Assembly (NCBI RefSeq): GCF_000321225.1
Contig: NW_004450465.1
Span: forward strand, 564,137-628,136
Direction: 5' to 3'
Source: Odobenus rosmarus divergens
Taxonomy: Eukaryota; Chordata; Mammalia; Carnivora; Odobenidae
DNA: 64,000 nucleotides
The notes under the pieces are model-generated. The model was not told the origin of the DNA. It saw nothing but the letters and a program-made list of their open reading frames with translations, and searched no databases. Positions within the stretch are counted from its first letter, which is position 1; every line of letters starts with the position of its first letter. The position numbers were made by a program, and so were the translations under genes. This document shows, in pieces, positions 24,601-36,600 of this stretch.

Positions 24601-27600
24601 ACTTACAAATAATAATTCAGTGTATGTTCTTGTCCATATTCCCATGTGGACCTCTGAGAGACTTTCTTTAAAATATATATCCAGTAGTGGAATGGCTGTT
24701 CATAAGCTATGGAATATTCATTTTAACTGATTAGGACTAGAGTGCTCTCCAAGAAAGCTGCATCTGTGTGTGTACTCCCATCAGCAGGGCATGAAAATTC
24801 CAAGATGCTTATCTTTCACCAATGTCTGGTATTATTCAGCTTTCCAATTTCGAGTCTCATATGTATAAAATGACATCTCACTTCATTTTCATATTTCTGC
24901 TTCTAATGGGTCTGAGTACTTTGTGTATTAGCCTTTGGTTTCCTCTTCTGTAACTTGCCAGTTCATATCTTTTGACCAGTTCATATCCTCTGACCACTTC
25001 TGTCTTGGAGTTGATCTTTTTCTGGTTGACTTGCAGGAGTTCCTGTGTTTTTCGGTATTAATCCCATGTCAGTTGCAGACGCTGCAACTATCTCTTCTCA
25101 CCCAAGCTGCCTTTCACTGAACATAAATGAATTTTGATATAATCAAATTAATTATTACATTGTAACTTGTGTTTTAAAGTTTTAGTTAAGAAATCCTATC
25201 CCTAAAAAATAAAAATATTATCTCCTATTTTCTTCTATGAACTTCATCCCTTATATCTGAGTCTTTGATGTCTTTGCAGTCCACCTTTGAGGAGTTAGTA
25301 GAAACCCAGATTTACTGCCTCATTTGTGGAACCGGTTTTCCCATTACCATACTTTGAAATCCATCATTTTCTCAATCTTCTATAATGCCATCTTTATACT
25401 ACATCAACTGTATAGGTGTGTGTCTATGTATGTATATGTGTGTATTTGTGTGTGTAATAACTGTGTATATAAGAGTGTATGTAAATTTATTCATCTGTCT
25501 CTGAGCTCTCTGCTCTATTCTACTGGTCTATGTGTTTCTATACCAACACCACATTGTTTTTATTACTATTACTCTAGATTATGTCTTAATATCTAATAAT
25601 TAGTTGATATCACTAAACACTTGAACTGCAACTGACATGGGATTAATATCTGAAAAACATAGGAACTCTTGCAAGTCAACCAGAAAAAGATATCAACTCC
25701 AAGACAAAAGTGGTCAAAGGATATGAACTGGCAAAGTATCTTTTTTCTTTAGAGAGAGAGAGAGAAAGAGAGTGAGCCGGGGCGGGGAGGGGCAGAGGGA
25801 GAAAGAGAGAGAGAATCTTAAGCAGGGTCCACGCCCAGCTTGGAGCCCAATGCGAGGCTCAATCTCACGACCCTGAGATCAGGACCTGAGCCGAAACCAA
25901 GAGTAAGCCTCTTAACCAACTGAGCTACCCAGGTGCCCCAGTAAAGTATCTTTTTCTAAAAAACCTAATTAACTTGATTTGCTTGATACATAAATCCAAA
26001 TCGTTGGGAACAAAGAAGTCAACAAGTGCAAACTAGTTGTGATTTTCTGATAATACCTTTGTTCCACACAAGCCCATAAAACCAAATGCGCATGCCTTTC
26101 ATAAAGAGGATAAAAAGTCTTCATTATTTTTTGGCCTTTGCATTATTTTATGAAAGCCAGTGAGATGATCTTACAGTTAAAGTACAAGTACTGAAAAGGC
26201 CATAGTAAAGATCTAAGCCACATATTCTATTTTTACTTATATATCTTTGATAAAGCATAAGTTCTGTTACATTATGAACTGCTTTGAATATATTATGTCT
26301 AATAATTCTGTACTAAAGTGCTTTCTAATTAAAGTATATTCAATTTTACTCTTTTTTAAAAATGCTTTAGGTCCTGGAAATCCAGATGAGGTCAGTCTTT
26401 TTTTCCCCTTCTGATATTATACAGCTTAACTAAAATACTTAACAATTATTGTGATTCATGTTCTATTGACATAAACCAACAAATGAAAACCGTTATGAGT
26501 AATAATGATATTTTTCCATTTATAATATTACTTCATCTAAAATGCTTGAGACATTAAACACCAGTCATTAAACTGACTCACAGGACTTTTGTAGCACTGC
26601 ACATAAACTTAAGTCTGGCTAGACATCTGAATTACATAGCAGAATATAAAAAAAGATCTTTCTGTGCTTACTCTTCCAGTCTATCTCTTGAAAGAAAAAA
26701 AAATATTTTAAACAAGACAAGTTTACATACACTTAAATTTATGCTTGTTTTGCTAAGTATTTGATCAATGTAATATGTGTATGTTCCCTTTTTGAGTAAT
26801 TAATATTAATTATTATTGTTTTCCTTGACAGGAACAAGACAGTGAAGGAGAAACATATGAAGACATGTATGAGTTACATTTCTTTTTACCATGATTTCAT
26901 CCCTCTAAAATGAATATTATGATTTCTATGAGGGAGAATGGATGGATATTCAACATTAAGGGGGGAAAGTTTTATTGTTCAAATGACTGACATATAATGA
27001 TAACCTTTATTTCAATACAAAGGACTAAAGATTCTTTCTTTATTTGTCTAAAAATTTTATGGAGGACTCTTAAAAATGTTCTTCTGTGAGAGGCCAGTGA
27101 CCCACAGCTACTGCGGCCGGGAATCACTGAGCCAGGAATCTGTACTTCTTGTTCTCATTGTGTCCTTGGGCAAATGAATTTATCTTTATGTTACAAGTTC
27201 CCCGCCTAGACAGTAATTCCCCTCACAAGGGTGCTATGAGAAATAATTTACCACAGCACCAGATGGCAAAGTTTCAACCTGCTAAAGCAGAAAGATGTTA
27301 AAAATAGCTCCAAAATGGGTTTCTGGATAGGCCAGGACTAACAAATTTCTTGGAAAGTGAGGGAAAAGAGAAATAAATGTTAATTTGATTTTTCTTTTTT
27401 GATTCAAATATCTTAATTTTCTCTACCTGCTTCTTGTACAACCAATTCTGACGACAGTTTTTGAACTAAGGTTTGCATGTATGTGCATGTTCATGCCCTG
27501 TACGTGTGAGTGCATGTGAGAGAGAGAGAGAGAAAGATTGTATTCATGCCGCCGATATGCAGCAAGAACAGAGCCTTTATAAGCAGTGTCTCCCACTGGC

Positions 27601-30600
27601 TAGCACAGGTTGTGAGGGGAAGCAGAGCCTTTGGAAAGTATCCTCATTTGTATGCCTCCTACTGGATTTAAGAACAATCTCACACACCCAGGAATTTTGA
27701 CAACCCTTGGTTTTTTACCTTCATCTCTACAGTCAGATACTGTTTTCTGTTGTGGGTAGAAACCTCTGAGTATATGAGCTGTAACACATCAGTGCTTGCA
27801 AACAACCTAACAATTTGTATCCACAGAGAAGCATCCAAAGAAAGAGAGAAAAAAAAGGAAAAGGAGGAAAAGAAGAGATTAGAGTTGGAGAAAAAGGAAC
27901 AGAAAGAGCGAGAAAAGAAAGAACAAGAAATAAAGAAGAAATTTAAAGTAAGAGCTTGCTTGCTGATGGGTAAAAAAAAAAAATGATCTCTTTTTATAAC
28001 TTTCACACAAAAGGGGTACCATTCTTAAAAACTTACATGGTGGGAGAATTACTTAATTGTTGTTTCCTAAAAAAGTAACTACCTTCATAACAGTAATTAT
28101 TTTGCCCAATATACTCCCTTATCCCTGCACTAAAAATGTAATATGATAAAGTCCAAATAAAATATGGGCAGCTTAGAATTAGTGAGCACCTAGGAAATTT
28201 TATGGTGATTGAGTGAATGAATACTCAGTTGCTCAAACCCATCTTGTCTCTCATCATTTCAAATTTGATCTTAACCGGCTTATACTATGAGTGTGGAGCA
28301 CACACGCAGATAGGCCTGTGGCATGTGTCACAATGGTGCAAGGGACACAAATGTCTCTGGATGACCCAGACCTGTCTCAGAATAAAGTTGCTATGAACTA
28401 CTCTAACTGCTGTTGTCTAGACCTGACATATTTTTGCCTTTATTTTTAGCTTATGTACATGTTGACTTCTGACACCCATTCTTTCTCATCCCTCTTTTTC
28501 CACCTGGATTTCTGACCTCTCTCTTCTCTGGTCTCTGATTTCTAATTGTATGACACCTATTACTACCCCCAGTGCTACACTGGCAGGCTAGCCTCTCTTG
28601 ATTACACCATCTTTGATGACATGGCCCATCTGGCACAGGTCTGGTGTGTTAGCTGTATTTAAGGTGATGATATGAATTACAGAACTATTCTTCACTATAA
28701 AAAGGGTTCATGTCAAGATTCCTTTAAACATTTAATTCCTCTGGAACATTTAATATATGGTTTGAGTTATAAAAATTTGATGTCTGTATAACTCCCCAGT
28801 ATAGTTATTGTACTAAAACAAAGTTTCAACAGCATGGTGCTGGAAAAAACATAAAGCTTTGAGTCAATTGGACAGACGTGGATTTAAATTCCAACTGCCC
28901 GTATGAGTTATGTGATTGTGGGCATATTATTAAACTTCTCTAAACCTCAGGTTCTTATTCTTTTTTTTTCATTTTTGGTTTTTGTTCTCTAAAGTGAGAA
29001 TAAATGATACCTCTCCTGAAAGTTTGTTGTGGAATTAATTAAAATAATGTACGTAAGACACTATATCTGCTAAGGTTCTCATTAAATTTTGAAAAAGCTT
29101 ACTATACAATATATAGAGAGCGTATAAGCTTATATATATATAAGTATATATATAAGTAAAATTAAGATTAAAGCATGACTATTAAGACATTTTACTCATA
29201 CAGATGTATGGGTACCAATGTTCATATTTTTCAAGTGGCAAATATGAAAATTAATTTCTTTTTTTTAAGATTTTATTTATTTATTTGAGAGAGAGAGAAT
29301 GAGAGATAGAGAGCACGAGAGGGAAGAGGGTCAGAGGGAGAAGCAGACTCCCTGCCGAGCAGGGAGCCCGATGCGGGACTCGATCCCGGGACTCCAGGAT
29401 CATGACCCGAGCCGAAGGCAGTCACTCAACCAACTGAGCCACCCAGGTGCCCAAAAAATTAATTTCTTAAACAAAAGTTTTCATAACACATTTTATGAAG
29501 GGACTTTATAATTTTGAAGGAATTAGGTGAAGTTTCTTTCTGTGTTTCTTTTGGAGGAATCAATTTTTCATTGTTTCATTCTTTCATTCAAATAATATTT
29601 TTTAGTAAGAAAAAATAGGGTATGGAAATCTTACCACTAAATATGAACTCAGGGTGCCTGGGTGGCTCAGTCGTTAAGCGTCTGCCTTCGACTCAGGTCA
29701 TGATCCCAGGGTCCTGGGATCGAGTCCCACATCGGGCTCCCTGCTCTGCGGGAAGCCTGCTTCTCCCTCTCCCACTCCCCCTGCTTGTGTTCCTGCTCTC
29801 GCTATGTTTCTCTCTGTCAAATAAAAAATAAATAAATAAATAAATAAATAAATAAATATGAACTCAAAGTTTGTAAAAACTAGGACTTCACAAGCTATAT
29901 TCCCTCCACAAAAATGTTAAAAGATGTTACAATTAAAGAAATTAAATAAATGTGAGACCTTACAATAGCACCATATTTCATTAAATCTATGACATAAAAC
30001 ATTTCACATTTTCAAATTCTGAAAGCCAGATGCATCTTAACATCATTGGTGTATCATAATTTAAATTAAGCTGTTTCTCTCTTAGTGGTACATAATGGAT
30101 GATATGTCACAATTCATAACATCATGAGTTCAATAAAATGAGAGAGAACTTCAAAAAAAACACAATGCATATTTGCATATCAAAAGATCCAAGAAATTAT
30201 GTTGAAAAAGATACAAATTTAGGATTAGGCAATTAGGAGTTCAGGATTCATGTTCTCAACTAGATTACAGTAGTTTCTGTTACTCACAGGTAATACATTC
30301 CCAGACCCCCAGTGGATGCCTGAAAACACGGATAGTACTGAATGCTCTATATACTGTTTTTTCCTTTACATATATACCTATATCAAGTTTAATTTATAAA
30401 TTAGGCACAGTAAGAGACTAACAATAACTAATAATAAAATAGAACAATTGTAGCACTATATTATAATAAAAGTCATTGAATGTGGTCTGTCACTCTCAAA
30501 ATATCTTATTGTAGTGCACTCACCCATCTTATGATAATGTGAGATGATAAAATTCCTACATGATGAGATGAAATGAGGTGATTGACTTAGGTATTGTGAC

Positions 30601-33600
30601 ATAGAATTAGGCTACTATTGATCTAACAATAGGTCAGAAGGAGAATCATCTGTTTCTAGACCGCAGCTGACCACGGGTAGCTAAAACCCCCAGAAAATGT
30701 AACCACAGATGAGGGGGGAGTTCTGTATTCTCCTGCTGTGAAGAAACCACTGTACCATCCAGGATATTTATTTTTCAAAACCTCATATACCATTTGTTCG
30801 CTATTTTTTTATTTACAAAGCTATTTCTAAAATGTTATCTTGCTTATAGCAGGTAATGTCTACTCTGAGTTTACAGATAGACAACACCACAAAGTTGGAA
30901 AAAAAAGAAAATGCTTTTCCCACAAGTACCACCCACCACCACCACCTTCCCTCCCCTTTGTTGTTTGAAGTCTGAAGAGAACCATCAGAATAACTACACA
31001 ATTTGAAGTTGGAAAAAAACCTCCACCTACCAAACAGACCACCAGCATACCCCGTAAAAACCATAGCACCCAGCATGTATTGTCATACATAAGCGGTATT
31101 CAGTTATTAGTGGCTTCCTCTGCAAGCCTTTCACAGGCTTCTAAGGTCAACAGATCACTGCTACTCTCGCTTGGACCCCAAGCACATGCTTACCTGTTCC
31201 TTGCTGTCCTGCCTCACCTCGGATTTTCCCCTCACCCCTCTTAGAAGAACACGCATTGTGCATGACATTCATCCCCAGTTTCTACTCAAACCCATACATG
31301 TTGTAAATAGGCTGGTTGGCAAGTCGTGGACCTATCGTCTTTCAAAACTCGGTTCCTAAAAGATTTTCTGAATAGTAAGAAAGCCTGTTGTGATTATTGC
31401 CCCTCTTTGCAGCTAACAGGCCCTATTCAAGTCATCCATCAGGCAAAAGCTTGCTGTGATGTCAAAGGAGGAAAGAATGAACTGAGCTTCAAGCAAGGAG
31501 AGCAAATTGAAATAATCCGCATCACAGACAACCCTGAAGGAAAATGGCTGGGCAGAACGGCAAGGGGGTCATGTGAGTGCAAATTTTCCTATGACTTCAA
31601 AGTGCTGGGTTTTTTTTTTAAAAAACAATATTAAATATGCAACTTCTCTTAAGTTAGGAGTAGTTAACAGAGAGGACAAAAATAGGAAAATTTAAAATGA
31701 CAAGGATGGCTCCATCTTTACCTCATCTGCGTTATTGTTTTAGTGGGGAGCAATGTAAATATTTATATTATTCCAGGGAGGAACAAAGGGCATTAGGTTT
31801 CTCATTGATGTTAAATGGGGCGGGGGGTGGGGGGGATGAATCATGTGAGTCACTTTGGAATCTTGAAAATGGACTCTAAGCTTACGGCAAATCACAACGG
31901 CCTAAGACTTCGACAAAGTCCAGTCAAATGTGTCTACATCGGAAGTCTATAAATCAGAAGTGCATGCAAAGAAACGAAGGGAAATTTTAAAGAGCAAATG
32001 CAATTGATATTTTATTTACAACTTTGAGATATTGAAACTACAGTTACCTGACCATAAATCATTCCTCCTGTTGGTAGATGGCTATATTAGAACAACTGCT
32101 GTCCAGATTGACTATGATTCTCTGAAACGGAAGAAAACATCTCTCAGTGCTCTTTCATCAAGAGCTATTGAAGATGACCAGGAGGTGTATGATGATGTTG
32201 CAGAGCAGGATGATATTAGCAGGTATGTGCAAATACAAAATGTGAAGCAGATCAGACTGTCGTCTTGTCAGAGATTATATATTTTAAGATCCTAGAATTT
32301 TACTTTCTGTGTTTCCAACTGCTCACTATCACTAAATTACCGTTTACAATTACAGATACTTCAGTGTGGGTGAAAGGTCACTTGAAACTCCATAGTCTTT
32401 TATTTCACTCTTCAGCTGTGGGTATCAAATACCACTTAAAAAATAATAGGCCATTTGCCAGGTCTTGCTAAATGCGTTGTCATTCTGAAACAAAGTTTTC
32501 TAATATTCGTTCTGATTTGAACTTAAGGCTATGCCTAAAGTAAATATGATTTTGCAAAATATGGAGCATGAGATATAAAATTCAGCTCTAAAAATATAAA
32601 AATTTTTGCTCTAAAATCTCTGAATCTAAATATATTTGTTGTTCTTATTTTTTTAGGATTTTATTTATTTATTTGATAGAGAGAGACACAGCCAGAGAGG
32701 GAACACAAGCAGGGGGAGTGGGAGAGGGAGAAGCAGGCTTCCCACTGGGCAGGAAGCCCGATGTGGGGCTCGATCCCAGGACCGTGGGATCATAACCTGA
32801 GCCAAAGGCAGACGCTTAATGACTGAGCCACCCAGGCGCCCCTTTGTTGTTCTTATTTGAAAAGATAACAGAAAGAAGATTGCTTTTTTTTTTAAAGATT
32901 TTATTTATTTATTTGAGAGAGAGATAGTGACAGAGATAGCAAGAGAGAGCACAAGCTGGGACAAGAGGGAGAAGCAGCCTTCCCACTGAGCAGGGAGCCT
33001 GATGTGGGGCTTGATCCCAGGACCCAGGGATCATGACCTGACCTGGAGGCAGATGCTTAGCCGACTGAGCCACCCAGGCACCCCAGAAGATTGCTTTTTA
33101 ATAAAACTCTACTTAGCTTTTAAAAATAAAAGCTCAATTCACTATGACCCCTGGGAATCAACGAGGGGTCCAATTTTATTTCCATGGCCCATTCATTCCA
33201 CTAGATTGGAATGATTCTCCCGGTAGGAGTCACAGGAACACCTTCCCAGGGTAGAGGAACAGAACAAGACATCCTGGGCGCCTGGGTGGCTCAGTCGTTA
33301 AGCGTCTGCCTTTGGCTCAGGTCATGGTCCCAGGGTCCTGGGATCGAGTCCCACATCAGGCTCCCCGCTCAGCGGGAGGCCTGCTTCTCCCTCCCCCACT
33401 CCCCCTGCTTGTGTTCCCTCTCTCTCTGTCTCTCTCTCTCTGTCAAATAAATGAATAAAATCTTTAAAAAAAAAAAAAAAGAACAAGACATCCTTTCTGG
33501 GAGGAGGCAGGAGAGGAGAGGCACCATCTTCTCCCATGTACCTTTCCTTCTCATCTTTCCCTTCTCAGTCTTCTGCTTCCTTTCTCCATCCCTCCTTTTC

Positions 33601-36600
33601 TATCTCTTTTTTCCAGCTCTGACCTTCCTGGTCCCTTCTGCCCCTTTTTGCTTTTCCATTTTCCTTCTCCTTTCATTCCTTCCTTCCTTCCTCCAATATC
33701 TCCCTTTCCGGGTAAAGCCGTACCCCTTCAAGTTGAAGGAAAAGAGCATGAAAATCTCCAGCCCAGTTAGGAATTCTCGTTTTCCTGTGCCCTTGTTGTA
33801 GAATTGGGGAAAACATCCACTCTATGATCTCAAAACACACAGTCTGTGCTGGATCTTCACTTGGGTAAAAATGGGGTCTGCGTCCTTCATAACTCACAGT
33901 TCAAAGAAAAAAAATTGCTTCAATTATCAAACATTTTTAAAGTGTAAAATGATCAAAATAGTAACATACTTATAAAATGTATGAAGAATGCCGTTTCCTT
34001 CCCATAGTTGTTCACTTCGTGTCATCAGTTAAACTTGCTGTGTTGCTTTCTGGCAGCTTTGTCTTTCTAAATAGCCCGCGATGCCTTCTTGTCATGTTTT
34101 GATATATGTTGCATAATTTATGGCATGTTTACCATAAATTATGCAACATATATCAAAATATGTAATGTATACACTGGAGTTTACAGATCATAAATTGGCT
34201 TTAGTAATCAGAAACGCTCTCTGACCTAGCTTGGGAGTCTATAAATGCCAGTTTTGAGGTCAAAGTTTTAAAAGGCCGTATTCTGAGATTTACAGAATTT
34301 TCTGTACATGAGTGTGTCATTCTGCCTATTTTCAGTGTATATACTTTATGCTTTATGTTTTATTTATTTTAAAAAATGCTTTTCTCTTATTTTGAGATTG
34401 AAGAATTCCAGGAATATTAATTCATACATATTTATGATGCACGTACTCAGGAAAAAATAATAAATCCATGAAAAGGAAGGATGTTCTTAAAATGAAGCAT
34501 TATTTAATCATGATAGGCAACTATTTCCCCAAACTAATACTATTACCTTTTCCATTGTATGGAGTCCATAGATACTGCAACTCTAGAAGACATGCTGTAA
34601 TTAGTAAGCATGTAGCAGAAAAAGAACCTATTTAATGAAATGGAGTTGGAGGAGGTGTATGGTTTTCACGCTCAATATCTTAAACAAACCCAGCGCCGCA
34701 GTAGTTACTAGCATGTATGTCACCCTTATGCATAGTTAATAAGAAAATGAAAGAAGAGAAAATGAAAACACAAGTTTGGTGTTGGGTTTGTTTTTGTTTT
34801 TGTTTTTTTGGTTTTTTTTTTTGAAGCTACAGCTGCTGCCGGGAGAGATCCCACAACAGAACAGGCTTTGTCCTTAGTAGAACAAGGGAAGATGCTGAGT
34901 ACAGTCGGCAGCTTGCCCTGGCAAGAGTAGGAGGAAGCACCCTCTTCTCCTTCCCCTTCTCTAGATGCCTCCTGGGTCCTCGCCTGCTTCACCTACTCTT
35001 TCCTGATCGCTCCAAGGGTAGGGGGCGCTGACTGCACTTCAGCTTCTGTGAGCTGACAGGAGGCTTAAAAGCACAGGTCCTGACAGCTGTCCTTCTCCCT
35101 TTTTTCTCCACTAAAGCAATTTCTGTAATAAATATGAGATGTTGAAGAAAAGGAAATTATACATGCAAGTACTTCATCACATAACAAACTTTGCTTCTCT
35201 GCAGGGTCCTCAAACTTCTTCCTTCCATCTTTTCCTTCCTTTCTCTTTTCTGGCACATTCTTCTCCTTACCTCCACTTCATCTGGTAAATGCTTTGTATT
35301 CCAAATAGACTATTTATAAGAAGTTGAAGAATTGCTCTAAAAATAAAATAATGTGTGGCAGCTTTGGTCCTGATTATTAAAACTCCGTTCTTGGGGAATT
35401 GGTATGAGAATCTCCAAGATGACATGTATTTGCCAAGAATGGCAGCCCACCAAAATTGCAATTTTTCACATGATTCTAACTGCTTGCTTCACACTCACAG
35501 GGAAGTGTCAGACAAAATGAATGTGAAAAAGTATGTAAGCAAGTGGAGAATATACTTAAACTTCATCAAAAATCAATTCCTTATTTACATATTAGGACAT
35601 TTATAGCATGTTTTTCTACAAAGTTCCATTAACAAGGTATGTTTTATTTCTAAATTAAGTGTAGATCTGTGTCAGACCCATTCAAGGTTGAGGAATTAGA
35701 TGTGAGTGTATAATTAATACTGCATGACTGTAATATCAGACCAATATCTGTTGCTGGCAGATTATCCAAAGGGCAAAAATGTTGGTTTCAAGGGGTGCAG
35801 TGAAGTGAAGACAAAACAACATTATAGAGGAAGGAAGGACGCTGAGGTTCTTATGTCAGCTCTTCTGTTAATTAAAAGTGGGTTTGGTCAAGTCACTTCA
35901 TTTCTCAGAACCTCAGTTTCCTTTCTGCAAAATGAGGGGATTAAAACTGACTTCTGAGATTTTCCCAGTTCTCACAATCTACTCTTCTTTTGCTCTAGCA
36001 GAACTCACATTTTAGTGAAAGACACAGGCAAGAAAACAGATGATTATAAAATAGGGACAATAAAGAATGTTAGAGAAATAAATAAGAAATACAAGCAATA
36101 TGGATTTAGAAAATTGAGGGCCACACTATTTACAATAATAATAAAATTTCAGGGCACCTGGTTGGCTCAGTCGGTTAAGTATCCAACTCTTGATTTGGCT
36201 CAGGTCATGATCTCAGGGTCGGAAGATTGAGCCCCACATCAGGCTCTGTGCTGGGTGTGGAGCCTGCTTAAGTTTCTCCCCCTCTCTCTCCCTGCCCCCC
36301 CTCCACCCCTCCACGCTCTCTCTCTCTGTCTCTCAAATAAAGATATCTTTTTTTAAAAAAAAGAGTAAGATTTCATGAGTAAGATTTCAACTTTCTAGAA
36401 ATTCTCTCCTTAAAAAAGAATATAATGCAACTGGACTAAGATAAAATGCTGTGGCTATAATATATTAAAAGAGAATTGGGGGCATCTGGGCGGTTCAGTC
36501 GTTTGAGCATCTGCCTTCGGGTCAGGTCGTGATCTCAGAGTCCTGGGAAGGAGCCCCGCATCGGGCTCCCTGCTCAGCGGGGAGTTTGCTTCTCCCTCTC

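Larger units (their letters stand above)
24156..26370 (+). other. FYB1 intron W2-W3
   Basis: The intron is mostly an old antisense L1 fragment (24235-25620) containing half of an inverted duplication. The other half is at 25626-25736, followed by a minus-strand SINE (25741-25927). Nothing is recognised in 25950-26370. Confidence 0.85.
27948..31412 (+). other. FYB1 intron W5-W6 (3.5 kb)
   Basis: The intron holds a MIR (28850-29060), SINEs at 29261 (minus) and 29651 (plus) and a Tigger-type DNA transposon (30263-30725). Intervals 28000-28800 and 30730-31400 are unremarkable unique-looking sequence. Confidence 0.85.

Noticed and set aside
33451..33801. 116-codon open frame
   Set aside because: It runs from a SINE poly(A) tail into a pyrimidine-rich tract, giving a low-complexity Phe/Ser/Leu protein.
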